Origin: an uncultured Bacillaceae bacterium
Lineage (GTDB): Bacteria; Bacillota; Bacilli; Caldalkalibacillales; Caldalkalibacillaceae
Assembly (NCBI GenBank): GCA_937967685.1
Contig: CALBTX010000234.1
Location: 1 to 36,790, forward strand
Length of the DNA: 36,790 nucleotides
Direction of reading: 5' to 3'
Made by a program: the position numbers and the translations under genes. Shown here piece after piece: positions 8,156 through 16,042 of the stretch. The notes beneath the pieces are model-generated. The model searched no databases and was not told where the DNA came from. It saw only the letters and a list, made by a program, of their open reading frames with translations. Numbering within the stretch: position 1 is the stretch's first letter; every line of letters starts with the position of its first letter.

Positions 8156-8167
8156 CGGCGTTTCCTT

Positions 8168-8263
8168 TCACGAGGTACCTGACAAAAATTGGAAGAACAT
8201 AAAATAACCGTAGCAAATCAGGGTGAGGCCGATGCCTGCCATAATCCATATTTTTTTGGACAT
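8168..8263 (-). CDS. 31-residue hydrophobic small protein
   Basis: A short open frame reads MSKKIWIMAGIG, then LTLICYGYFMFFQFLSGTS. One predicted membrane segment covers roughly residues 5-27 after a short basic N-terminus. A full-consensus SD (reverse complement of ACCTCCTT at 8270-8277) lies 6 nt upstream of the ATG at 8263, much better than chance. It converges on the TerC gene with 12 bp between stop codons. I do not recognise the family. Membrane microproteins near metal transporters sometimes modulate them, but here that is only a thought. Confidence 0.62.
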   Translation of the reverse strand: MSKKIWIMAGIGLTLICYGYFMFFQFLSGTS

Positions 8264-8340
8264 ACGTTGACCTCCTTTTCAGCCTGTTTTTAGTATTATT
8301 TGCTAAGCCAGATCGGGCTATACATTTCTGCAAGAGCCAA

Positions 8341-8395
8341 ATCATGCTATTGTAATCATACTATTGTAATCATGCTAAGTAATCGTGCTATTGTA
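8341..8395 (+). repeat. Four tandem 13-14 bp repeats upstream of panE
   Basis: Units: 8341-8354, 8355-8368, 8369-8381 and 8382-8395, consensus ATCATGCTATTGTA with one to three changes each. They lie about 70 bp before the PanE-like start codon, between it and the small minus-strand gene. Confidence 0.85.
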
Positions 8396-8465
8396 ATATA
8401 TGCTTTGCGAGCCGTTCATGTTCAATTAACAAAGATGTTTCATCGGTAAGGAAGGGAGATTTGGC

Positions 8466-9512
8466 ATGCATGTGCTGATCATCGGTGCGGGTGCATTGGG
8501 GTTATTGTTGGGCGGTTTGATGGTCAAAGGGGGAGGGGATGTCACCTACATTACAAGAACTGCCGCCCAAGCGGACGTGTTGAATCAAACGGGCGTCGTT
8601 GTTCAGACTGACAGTGAGAGCTCCGATACATACGCTGTGCGGGCGTATCCTTTTATTCATCATGCGGGACAAGCTCGGTCTCATCTGCCGTATACAAAAT
8701 CCGTTTTTGAGGAAACGGATTTGGTGATCGTCACGACGAAACAACATCATGTCGATGCTGTGCTGCCCTGGATAAACCGGTTTATCAGTAAGGATATACC
8801 CGTACTTTTCCTGATGAACGGACTCGGCCATCAGGAAAAAGCGCGCCAGCTCGAACATCGGTCTATTTTTTACGGCATGACGCAAATGGGTGCTTTTAAA
8901 ACAGCTCTCAATACGGTGGCACCAAGAGGCGGGGGAGTGACAAAAATAGGATCAGACCGTTTCCGGCAAAAAAATACGCTGTTGATGGGCCATACCGGAC
9001 GGAACGATCAACAGGCTGATCGGTCAACGCGGATGCCTGCAGGGATTGTTTCTTTCCTAAACCTTTTGCGAAATGAGGGTCTGGCGGTCTTCTTCTCCGA
9101 CGATATCGAGAGTGAATTGTGGAAAAAATGCATTGTCAACGCCTGCATCAATCCGCTCACCGCTTTGTTTCGTGTCCAAAACGGGGCCCTAATCGAGGAA
9201 CCCGAGTTGTCTCGGCTGATGCGCCAGCTTTATGAAGAAGCTGCCAGACTGACAGCCCACATCAAACCGGATGAACAAGATGCCATTTTGCAAAAAGGGG
9301 AGCTGTGGGCGGAGATTAAACAAGTGTGCCGGCACACCGCTGAAAACTATTCTTCCATGCTTCAAGATGTTCAACAGGGACGTCCGACTGAAATTGATGC
9401 GATTACGGGATATTTGCTTTCTCAAGCGCAACCCCGTCATGTGGCCATGCCTTACCATCAGTTTTTGTTTGATGCCATTCGATTTATTGAAAAACAATAT
9501 CAAACGGTTTGA
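8466..9512 (+). CDS. panE: 2-dehydropantoate 2-reductase family protein (PanE/ApbA)
   Basis: 348 residues, somewhat longer than the usual ~300. The N-terminal Rossmann domain has IIGAGALGLLLGG, and the C-terminal helical domain carries the family block ELWKKCIVNACINPLTALF and EIDAITGYLLSQA near the end. PanE reduces ketopantoate to pantoate with NADPH in CoA biosynthesis. The extra length lies in a polar insertion around residues 145-195. Bacilli often carry several PanE-like paralogues of uncertain role, so the exact substrate is not certain. SD AAGGGAGAT precedes ATG 8466. The stop codon is inside a 16-bp perfect hairpin. Confidence 0.85.
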   Translation: MHVLIIGAGALGLLLGGLMVKGGGDVTYITRTAAQADVLNQTGVVVQTDSESSDTYAVRAYPFIHHAGQARSHLPYTKSVFEETDLVIVTTKQHHVDAVLPWINRFISKDIPVLFLMNGLGHQEKARQLEHRSIFYGMTQMGAFKTALNTVAPRGGGVTKIGSDRFRQKNTLLMGHTGRNDQQADRSTRMPAGIVSFLNLLRNEGLAVFFSDDIESELWKKCIVNACINPLTALFRVQNGALIEEPELSRLMRQLYEEAARLTAHIKPDEQDAILQKGELWAEIKQVCRHTAENYSSMLQDVQQGRPTEIDAITGYLLSQAQPRHVAMPYHQFLFDAIRFIEKQYQTV

Positions 9513-9535
9513 TACAAGTTCAAACCGTTTGATAT
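9497..9535. terminator. 16-bp perfect hairpin, terminator between convergent genes
   Basis: ATATCAAACGGTTTGA (9497-9512) pairs perfectly with 9520-9535 around a 7-nt loop. On the minus strand it is followed by TGTTTTTC, so it best serves the yolD/polymerase operon. For panE, whose TGA is within the stem, there is no T tract. Confidence 0.7.
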
Positions 9536-9577
9536 GGGGTTTGATACGAGTGGAAAAAGCGGAGGAGGATGGATACG

Positions 9578-9928
9578 TTAATCGATTTCGACATCCAGAA
9601 TGCGCTCGAAGGACAGGACCAAACGGTGTTCCTTGTTAACGATTTTCAGCCGTTTCTCATCCGGTTTGACCTGTTCAATCCAGCCCCGGATTCGGGCGGG
9701 ACCGTATGTTTCCGCATACGTCACCGTCACGGTTCGTTTGTGGGCGATAGCTTCTAGAATCGCCCGGTTGATTTGCTGCAGCTGGTCTTCGTCAAGCAGA
9801 GGGGGATGGAATTTTTTCTCCTGACGCTTTTCGTGCAATAACTGTTCCCGGTGTTCAGGCAACATCATCCGACTTCCTTCCCACAACAAGTTAGCCCCGG
9901 GTGTCAGTTTGTTCGGACGCACACGCAT
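9578..9928 (-). CDS. YolD-like protein
   Basis: 116 residues with the YolD-like layout: N-terminal RPNKLTPGANLLWEGSRMMLPEHRE, then a beta-rich C-terminal half including GWIEQVKPDEKRLKIV and a DVEID end. YolD-like proteins are typically encoded beside Y-family polymerases (UvrX, YqjW), as here, where it follows the polymerase by 42 bp. The role is presumed accessory to SOS mutagenesis or repair. The start is taken as ATG 9928 behind AAAGGTGG; the GTG at 9934 overlaps the SD. Confidence 0.88.
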   Translation of the reverse strand: MRVRPNKLTPGANLLWEGSRMMLPEHREQLLHEKRQEKKFHPPLLDEDQLQQINRAILEAIAHKRTVTVTYAETYGPARIRGWIEQVKPDEKRLKIVNKEHRLVLSFERILDVEID

Positions 9929-9970
9929 CTCCACCTTTCTTAACTCTTTCTTCCGGGATGAGCGCTTGTG

Positions 9971-11203
9971 TTATTTATAGTGTCCGCCGATTTTTTGGGA
10001 TCGGTCGAAGACTTGCCCTGCTTCGGTCAGGGAGGCAGCCCGAATCACGGCTGTCGGTCCGAATTTGGCATAAATGGCGTCCAAAGCCCGATTGAGATTT
10101 TCTTTTTTGAGCTGATTGTCAAACAAACTCAATTGGTAACTGTTTGCCGGTTGCAACTGTGACAGTGTCACGCCGACACTGCGAACGGGCAGACCATCCC
10201 AATGTGTGCGAAACAGCTGCTCCGCCGCTTTAAATATGTCCAGCCCAAAATTCGTCGGGCCAAGCAGTTTCAATTGGCGGTAAAATCCGGTCGGCCACTC
10301 AAAATCCGCTCCTCGAACCCCGACCGAAACGGTGTTGCCCATATAATGTTTCCGACGGGAACGGCGGGCAACTTCTTCACTCAACTCCAGTAAGACGACT
10401 CTGATTTCCTCATATGTTTCATAGTCTCTGGGCAAAGTCATATGGTGTCCGATCGCTTTCTGCTGATCATGGGTTTTGACGCTGACCGGTGAATGATCGA
10501 TCCCGTTGGCTGTTTGCCATAGGACTTGGCCGTTAATCCCCCACTTTTTCTTCAAGACGGATAAAGGAAAATGAGCCAAATGGCCGATGGTGCGGATGCC
10601 CATTCGCTGGAAATGGCGCTTCATCCGACTGCCGACACCAAACATTTTGTCAACCGGAAGCGGCCACAGATTCCGCTGCATATTGGTATGATCCAGTTGA
10701 AATATACCCGTTTTGTTTTTCTTGGCAAAGTGATCACAGGCCATTTTGGCCAAGATTTTATTGGGGCCGATGCCAATCCGGGCATACACCCCGGTTTCTC
10801 GCATAATCGTTTCTTGAACCTGTCGGGCGATATCCGCAGGATCGCCAAAGAGCCTTTGGCTGGCGGTGACGTCCATAAACTGTTCATCAACGGAATAAAC
10901 CTCGACCAAATCTGTGAAGCGGTTCAAAATGTTCGTGATCTGGATGGAAACGTCAAGATAACGCTGCATGCGCGGTCTGACAATCACGGCCTGCGGACAT
11001 TTTTGCTGGGCTTCCCACAGTCGTTCCGCATTTTGCACCCCCCATTTTTTGGCTAAAGGACAAGCGGCCAGCACCACACCGGAACGTCGCTTGGGATCAC
11101 CGGAAACAATCACCGGTTTATTTTGCAGTGGCGGGTGATCCGCTTTTTCAACAGAGGCGTAGAACGATTGCATATCCGCCAGAAAAACCACTCTGTGAGT
11201 CAT
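9971..11203 (-). CDS. Y-family DNA polymerase (YqjW/UvrX-like)
   Basis: 410 residues, the length of B. subtilis PolY2/YqjW and UvrX. Catalytic residues are visible: Asp10 in FLADMQSFYASVE, and Asp106/Glu107 in EVYSVDEQFMD. HhH regions (FGVGSRMKRHFQRMGI) and a little-finger domain follow. It performs translesion synthesis in the SOS response. There is a beta-clamp-like QLSLFD motif near the C-terminus (YQLSLFDNQL), which would tether it to the sliding clamp. ATG 11203 has AAGGGG 8 nt upstream. A longer frame from 11239 would start inside the LexA-box region. It forms an operon with yolD. Confidence 0.93.
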   Translation of the reverse strand: MTHRVVFLADMQSFYASVEKADHPPLQNKPVIVSGDPKRRSGVVLAACPLAKKWGVQNAERLWEAQQKCPQAVIVRPRMQRYLDVSIQITNILNRFTDLVEVYSVDEQFMDVTASQRLFGDPADIARQVQETIMRETGVYARIGIGPNKILAKMACDHFAKKNKTGIFQLDHTNMQRNLWPLPVDKMFGVGSRMKRHFQRMGIRTIGHLAHFPLSVLKKKWGINGQVLWQTANGIDHSPVSVKTHDQQKAIGHHMTLPRDYETYEEIRVVLLELSEEVARRSRRKHYMGNTVSVGVRGADFEWPTGFYRQLKLLGPTNFGLDIFKAAEQLFRTHWDGLPVRSVGVTLSQLQPANSYQLSLFDNQLKKENLNRALDAIYAKFGPTAVIRAASLTEAGQVFDRSQKIGGHYK

Positions 11204-11222
11204 ACTGACAACCCCTTGAAAA

Positions 11223-11297
11223 AGAACGTATGTTTGCATCTATTATTATATACGAAAATATGTTCGTTTAGTACTGGAAAAATAGAACATATGTACT
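11223..11297 (-). promoter_or_regulatory. Three LexA/DinR-like boxes and promoter of the polymerase operon
   Basis: Boxes related to CGAAC-N4-GTTCG: AGAACGTATGTTTG (11223-11236), CGAAAATATGTTCG (11253-11266) and AGAACATATGTACT (11284-11297), with 11-12 of 14 consensus matches each. A minus-strand TATAAT lies between boxes 1 and 2 (just upstream of 11240-11250). Spacing of 30 and 31 bp puts all three on one helix face. Confidence 0.75.
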
Positions 11298-11308
11298 ACT
11301 TAATTTGT

Positions 11309-11337
11309 TTGACAGACATTCATCGATTCTTTAAGAT
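11309..11337 (+). promoter_or_regulatory. Sigma-A promoter of cstA
   Basis: TTGACA (11309-11314), 17-bp spacer, TAAGAT (11332-11337). A perfect -35 and a good -10, about 40 nt upstream of the cstA SD. Confidence 0.75.
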
Positions 11338-11384
11338 GACTAATAGTATTAAAATTTGGAACATTAACATTAGGGAGGGGTATG

Positions 11385-13127
11385 ATGAGTGCGATACTGT
11401 TGGCTGTGATCGGCATATTGGTCTTCTTTCTGGGTTACCGCTATTATTCGAAATTTATAGCGGAACGCATTTATCAACTGGATCCGGATTATGTGACGCC
11501 GGCTCACCAGTTCAATGACGGAGTTGATTTCGTCCCGACCAACAAATTCATCCTGTGGGGGCATCATTTTACTTCAGTGGCAGGCGCCGCTCCGATTCTC
11601 GGTCCGGCGATTGCCGTGTATTGGGGATGGCTGCCCGCCTTTCTGTGGGTCGTACTCGGGACGGTTTTCGCTGCCGGAGTGCACGATTTCGGCGCGATTG
11701 TGCTTTCCGTACGGAATAAGGGGAGGTCGATCGGAACCCTGGCCAACTCGTTGATCGGGCAACAGGCCAAGCTGCTTTTTCTGTTTATCATTTTAATCCT
11801 CGTCTTGATGGTCAATGCCGTTTTCGCCTGGGTCATCGCTAATTTGTTTATTACTTTTCCGTCCAGTGTGCTGCCGATATTTATTCAGATTCCTTTGGCC
11901 ATATGGATCGGTTATTACGTCTACAGGAAAAGAGGCGGCATGCTCGCTCCGTCATTGGCGGTTTTGGCCGTCATGTATGCAACCGCTATCATCGCCAGTC
12001 AAATTCCAGCCCTGCACATTGATGTGGTCAGCTATTTCGGCGGAGAGGGGACAACCGTTTTATTCGGTCTGGATGCCGTGTCCATGGCATTTTTCGTCTG
12101 GATTATGATCTTGATGATCTATGTTTATATCGCCTCAACGCTACCGGTATGGAAGTTGCTGCAGCCGAGAGATTATATTAACTCTCATCAGTTAATCCTC
12201 GGTTTGCTGATTTTGTACCTCGGATTGTTTTTCAGCAATCCGGAGATAACGGCGCCGATGACAAATACGACGGCTGCGACTCCCTGGTTTCCTCTATTGT
12301 TTATCACCATTGCTTGCGGGGCGATTTCGGGTTTTCACAGTTTGGTATCCTCGGGAACGACATCCAAACAGCTCAACAAAGAGACGGATGCGCGCTTTGT
12401 CGGCTATTTGGGCGCTGTCGGTGAAGGATCCCTGGCCTTGATCTCCATTCTGGCGGTCATTACCTTTTTTGCTACGCCAGCCGATTTCTTAAACTCGTAC
12501 ACGAGCTTTGCCGCCGCCGGTGATGTAGGATTGGGTAATTTTGTGAACGGAGCGGCTCAGCTGGCCACAGGGATCGGCATTCCGGAAAGCGTGGCCATCA
12601 CGATCGTAGCGGTCATTGTCGTCAGCTTTGCTGCGACGACGCTAGACACATCTGTCAGGTTAATGCGTTATATCATCAGCGAGCTGTCCCACGAATATGA
12701 TGTGCACATTTTTACCAAAAAACATCCCGCGACCCTTTTGGCCGTCGGATCCAGCGCAGCGCTTGTCCTCCTTCCGCAGGGACCGCAAGGATTCGGGTCT
12801 GGAGGATACTTGCTTTGGCCGCTCTTTGGAACATCCAATCAACTGTTGGCGGGTATCGCTTTATTGCTGATTTCAATCTGGTTAAAACGTCAGGGCAGGA
12901 ATTACGTGTACACGTTAGCGCCGATGCTCTTTCTGTTAGTCATGACGGTCTGGGCCATGGGTCAACAAGTTTTTACAGAGTGGGCCATCTTTTGGGGCAA
13001 TGATCCAGACCTTCTCCTCTTCATTTTTGGAGCGATCATATTGGGATTTGCGCTATGGGTGATTTTTGTTTCCCTGTCAATACTCATCCGTGACAATCAC
13101 AAACAGACTCCTCTTGACATGAATTAA
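11385..13127 (+). CDS. cstA: CstA-family carbon starvation protein (pyruvate transporter family)
   Basis: 580 residues with about 16 hydrophobic membrane segments. CstA hallmarks: GYRYYSKFIAERIY near the N-terminus, PTNKFILWGHHFTSVAGAAPILGPAIAVYWGW, a GVHDFGAI block, and FHSLVSSGTTSKQL in the middle. The family in E. coli (CstA, BtsT) takes up pyruvate or peptides on carbon limitation. ATG 11385 suits the GGGAGG SD better than the adjacent ATG 11382. It lacks the long C-terminal extension of E. coli CstA (~700 aa). It is immediately followed by a small Cys-tailed protein, ArsA-like ATPase and aldehyde dehydrogenase. Confidence 0.95.
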   Translation: MSAILLAVIGILVFFLGYRYYSKFIAERIYQLDPDYVTPAHQFNDGVDFVPTNKFILWGHHFTSVAGAAPILGPAIAVYWGWLPAFLWVVLGTVFAAGVHDFGAIVLSVRNKGRSIGTLANSLIGQQAKLLFLFIILILVLMVNAVFAWVIANLFITFPSSVLPIFIQIPLAIWIGYYVYRKRGGMLAPSLAVLAVMYATAIIASQIPALHIDVVSYFGGEGTTVLFGLDAVSMAFFVWIMILMIYVYIASTLPVWKLLQPRDYINSHQLILGLLILYLGLFFSNPEITAPMTNTTAATPWFPLLFITIACGAISGFHSLVSSGTTSKQLNKETDARFVGYLGAVGEGSLALISILAVITFFATPADFLNSYTSFAAAGDVGLGNFVNGAAQLATGIGIPESVAITIVAVIVVSFAATTLDTSVRLMRYIISELSHEYDVHIFTKKHPATLLAVGSSAALVLLPQGPQGFGSGGYLLWPLFGTSNQLLAGIALLLISIWLKRQGRNYVYTLAPMLFLLVMTVWAMGQQVFTEWAIFWGNDPDLLLFIFGAIILGFALWVIFVSLSILIRDNHKQTPLDMN

Positions 13128-13150
13128 ACGTGAAGGAGGCGAAAATAAGT

Positions 13151-13420
13151 ATGCCAAACATCCAGATGATGCTTAAGAAAGCCCTTCGATATTATGATGA
13201 AGTGTTGCGCCAGGCTCATCGAGCCGAGATTAAACGTGAGATTCGGGACGAGGACGATCTGTTCATGCTTCTCTGCTTTTCGGAAATGCTGGGCATTCCC
13301 AACCCGGTCTCGTATTATACGTTAGAGTGCTATCCGGTGATGGTGGAACGATTCCACGAATGGCACTTGCGCATGGGGATGGAAAAGTCCCCTCTGGACG
13401 GAATTCGTTGTTGTTGTTAA
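13151..13420 (+). CDS. Small CstA-associated protein with Cys-Cys-Cys C-terminus
   Basis: 89 residues, soluble, mostly helical, with an acidic EIRDEDDLFMLLCFSEMLGIPNP segment, a YYTLECYP motif and a C-terminus ending RCCC directly before the stop. It corresponds to what I recall as the 'cory-CC-star' family (small proteins ending in CC before the stop); the name is from memory. In E. coli, CstA and BtsT are each followed by YbdD/YjiX, also small and ending in CC. So this gene, 24 bp after cstA, may be the Bacillus counterpart partner. AAGGAGG is 10 nt before ATG 13151; the GTG at 13130 precedes that SD. Confidence 0.82.
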   Translation: MPNIQMMLKKALRYYDEVLRQAHRAEIKREIRDEDDLFMLLCFSEMLGIPNPVSYYTLECYPVMVERFHEWHLRMGMEKSPLDGIRCCC

Positions 13421-13475
13421 GATTTGGTCAAAACGACACCTGCACATCAAGTAAAAAAGAGCGGAATGGAGCGGA

Positions 13476-14441
13476 ATGATGAAGAAAAAGAGGGCCGTCC
13501 GTCACTGGGATCAAAAGATATATTTTTTTGGTGGAAAAGGAGGGGTCGGCAAGTCCACATCTGCTTCGGTCTTTGCTGCGGCAGCCGCCCGTCGAGGCAA
13601 AAAAACGTTATTGATCTCGACCGATCCGGCCCATAATATAGGGGATCTTTTTCAGCAAAAGATCGGGGGAAGCATCAAACGTTTGCAAGACCATTTATGG
13701 GCTTTGGAAATCGACCCCGAGGAAGAATCCAAACGGTATATCGCACAAGTGAAATCCAATTTAAAAGGGATGATAAAATCCCAGCTGGTCGAAGAAGTTC
13801 ACCGTCAGATCGACTTGGCCGCCGTCTCTCCGGGGGCTGACGAATCGGCCTTGTTTGATCGGATCGTATCATTGATACTGGATGAAAAAGACAATTATGA
13901 CCTGCTCGTCTTTGATACGGCTCCAACCGGACATACCATCCGTCTCCTCTCACTACCCGAACTGATGGGCGTGTGGGTGGATGGCATGCTCGGCAGGCGG
14001 GAAAAGATCAATGAAAATTACTCGGCCTGGCTCGGCGACGGGCAACCTGTCGATGACCCGATTTACCGTATTCTTCAATATCGTAAAGAACGCTTTGCCA
14101 CCGTGCGCCAAATTCTTCTCAACGAAGATTTAACGACGTTTATTTTTGTGCTCGTTCCGGAACGCCTGCCGATCATGGAAACCGAAAGAGCACTCTCTTT
14201 GCTTGAACAGTACAAAATTTCCGTGCAGACATTAATCGTCAACAAAGTATTGCCGGAAAAAATCGAGGATCACTTTTTCAAGCGACGCAAACAGCAGGAA
14301 CGTGTTTATCTAGAGCAAATATTAAATTTATACCCAAACAAACAAATCATACGTCTGCCGATGTTGGCAGAAGATGTCACTTCTTGGCAAGAGATTGAAG
14401 CATTGGCCGGACATTTGGACCGATTTTTAAACTTGAACTAG
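13476..14441 (+). CDS. ArsA/Get3-type ATPase without cysteines
   Basis: 321 residues, a single ArsA half. Deviant P-loop GGKGGVGKST (residues 19-28) with signature Lys, STDPAHN (switch I region, about 49-55) and switch II DTAPTGHT (147-154). No cysteine occurs anywhere, so neither the arsenite-binding triad of ArsA nor the zinc CxxC of Get3 is available. No arsR, arsB or arsD is nearby. It follows the Cys-tailed protein by 55 bp, in the cstA transcription unit. It is probably a dimeric client-binding or assembly ATPase for its neighbours rather than an arsenic pump subunit; that is inference. Start: ATG 13476 or the next codon 13479 (GGAG at 13468-13471). Confidence 0.88.
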   Translation: MMKKKRAVRHWDQKIYFFGGKGGVGKSTSASVFAAAAARRGKKTLLISTDPAHNIGDLFQQKIGGSIKRLQDHLWALEIDPEEESKRYIAQVKSNLKGMIKSQLVEEVHRQIDLAAVSPGADESALFDRIVSLILDEKDNYDLLVFDTAPTGHTIRLLSLPELMGVWVDGMLGRREKINENYSAWLGDGQPVDDPIYRILQYRKERFATVRQILLNEDLTTFIFVLVPERLPIMETERALSLLEQYKISVQTLIVNKVLPEKIEDHFFKRRKQQERVYLEQILNLYPNKQIIRLPMLAEDVTSWQEIEALAGHLDRFLNLN

Positions 14442-14465
14442 CCATTCATAGGAAGGGTGTTAGCG

Positions 14466-15929
14466 ATGCAAACGATACCAAGAAAACGAATGCTCATTAA
14501 CGGACAATGGACAGAGGCTGTCCAGCAAGCATACTTCCCGGTGGAGAATCCCGCACACCGCGGATCAGTGATCGCCGAAGTGCCCAGAGGGACGGCTGAA
14601 GACGTGGATCTCGCCGTGCAAGCCGCACATAAAGCGTTTGAGTCGTGGAAAAAAGTACCGGCCAGAGAGCGGGGAAAGTTACTGTGGCACATTGCCGATG
14701 CCGTTGAAGAACAAGCTGAGCGCATCGCGCGGACGATAGCGTTGGAAACCGGAAACGCTTTGCGCACGCAGGCAAGAGGAGAGGTGAAAACAGCGGCGGA
14801 CATCGTTCGCTATTTCGGCGGGGTGGCCGGAGAATTAAAAGGAGAGACGCTGCCGGTCGACAACGGTATATCAGCCTATACCCAACGCGAGCCGTTTGGC
14901 GTCGTTGGAGGGATCATTCCTTGGAATGCACCGGTACAGCTTGCGGCTTTGAAAATCGCCCCGGCGTTGGCAGCGGGAAACACCATCGTTCTGAAGGCGG
15001 CGGAAGACGCCCCTTTGGCTGTCCTGCAATTGGCCAAAATTTGTTCGGAACATCTTCCGCCAGGCGTCGTTAACGTGCTGACAGGATTTGGCGAGGAATG
15101 CGGCCTACCGCTGGCCAAACATCCGCTCGTTCAAAAACTGACTTTTACAGGTTCGACGGAAATAGGGAAAGTGATCATGCATGAGGCTGCGGAGCGGATC
15201 ATCCCCATTTCCTTAGAACTTGGAGGCAAGAGCCCGCAAATCGTATATCCGGACGCTGACAGCGCGAAAGTGGTTGACAATGTGATTGCGGCGATGCGTT
15301 TTGCCCGTCAGGGTCAGTCCTGTTCTGCCGGCTCCAGACTTTATTTGCACCGATCAATCTTTGATTCGTTTATCCAAAAATTGTCCGACCGATTGAAACG
15401 TCTGAAAGTGGGAGATCCGCTGAATGAAGAAACGGATATGGGAACCATCATCAATGAAAAGCAGTTTCAGGCGGTCTGTTCTTTTATTGAAGAAGGCCTT
15501 CAGCATGAAGATGTCGAATTAATGATGGGCGGCTTGCCTCCCTCGGATGGACCGCTTGCCGAAGGTTATTATTTAGAGCCGACTGTTTTTAGTTGTCAAC
15601 ACGATCAACTCAGATTGGCCAAAGAGGAAATTTTCGGTCCGGTTTTGCTCGTTATACCTTGGGAAGATGAAGAGGAAGTCATCCACATGGCTAACAGGAG
15701 CAACTATGGGCTGGCGGCCTTTATCTGGACGAAAAACATTTCACAGGCGTTAAAGACGGCCAATCGTCTTGAAGCAGGCTGGGTTCAAATTAATCGCGGC
15801 GGAGGGATGATGACCGGGCACTCCTACGGCGGTTACAAACAGAGCGGGATTGGACGGGAATATTCGTTGGAAAGCATGTTGGAAAGCTTTACTCAAACGA
15901 AAAGTATCATGATTGATTTCAACGAATAA
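14466..15929 (+). CDS. NAD(P)-dependent aldehyde dehydrogenase
   Basis: 487 residues, a standard ALDH. The cofactor segment IIPWNAP, the FTGSTEIG loop, the general-base Glu in ELGGKSPQIV and the catalytic Cys286 in QGQSCSAGSR are all present, with the late EIFGPVL and FTQTKSI blocks. It oxidises an aldehyde to an acid; the substrate class (betaine aldehyde, other aliphatic or aromatic) cannot be fixed from sequence. GGAAGG lies 9 nt before ATG 14466. It starts 24 bp after the ArsA gene and is probably co-transcribed with it. Confidence 0.93.
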   Translation: MQTIPRKRMLINGQWTEAVQQAYFPVENPAHRGSVIAEVPRGTAEDVDLAVQAAHKAFESWKKVPARERGKLLWHIADAVEEQAERIARTIALETGNALRTQARGEVKTAADIVRYFGGVAGELKGETLPVDNGISAYTQREPFGVVGGIIPWNAPVQLAALKIAPALAAGNTIVLKAAEDAPLAVLQLAKICSEHLPPGVVNVLTGFGEECGLPLAKHPLVQKLTFTGSTEIGKVIMHEAAERIIPISLELGGKSPQIVYPDADSAKVVDNVIAAMRFARQGQSCSAGSRLYLHRSIFDSFIQKLSDRLKRLKVGDPLNEETDMGTIINEKQFQAVCSFIEEGLQHEDVELMMGGLPPSDGPLAEGYYLEPTVFSCQHDQLRLAKEEIFGPVLLVIPWEDEEEVIHMANRSNYGLAAFIWTKNISQALKTANRLEAGWVQINRGGGMMTGHSYGGYKQSGIGREYSLESMLESFTQTKSIMIDFNE

Positions 15930-15996
15930 ATCAGCAGGTTGTCATCATTTACCACCCGGCTGACGTGATTGAATTCGGCGATTAAGCCAAACTGAT

Positions 15997-16024
15997 AACA
16001 AATCGTTTAGAACAAATCGTTCAG
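15997..16024 (+). repeat. Two tandem 14-bp repeats in the splA leader
   Basis: AACAAATCGTTTAG (15997-16010) and AACAAATCGTTCAG (16011-16024), one difference, lie 18 bp before the splA ATG. Apart from this, 15930-16042 holds no clear terminator or promoter; I could not identify a convincing sigma-G site. Confidence 0.65.
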
Positions 16025-16042
16025 AAGGCCGGGTGAAAAACA

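Noticed and set aside
8058..8345. 95-residue minus-strand open frame overlapping the terC end
   Set aside because: No SD and no recognisable domain; the 31-residue ORF in the same area has the convincing SD.
9971..11239. Prophage (UvrX/YolD resemble SP-beta genes)
   Set aside because: No integrase, structural or lysis genes; the chromosomal YqjW/YqjX-type pair is an equally good match.
13476..14441. Arsenic-resistance ATPase
   Set aside because: No cysteines for arsenite and no arsR/arsB/arsD nearby; the neighbours are cstA and ALDH.
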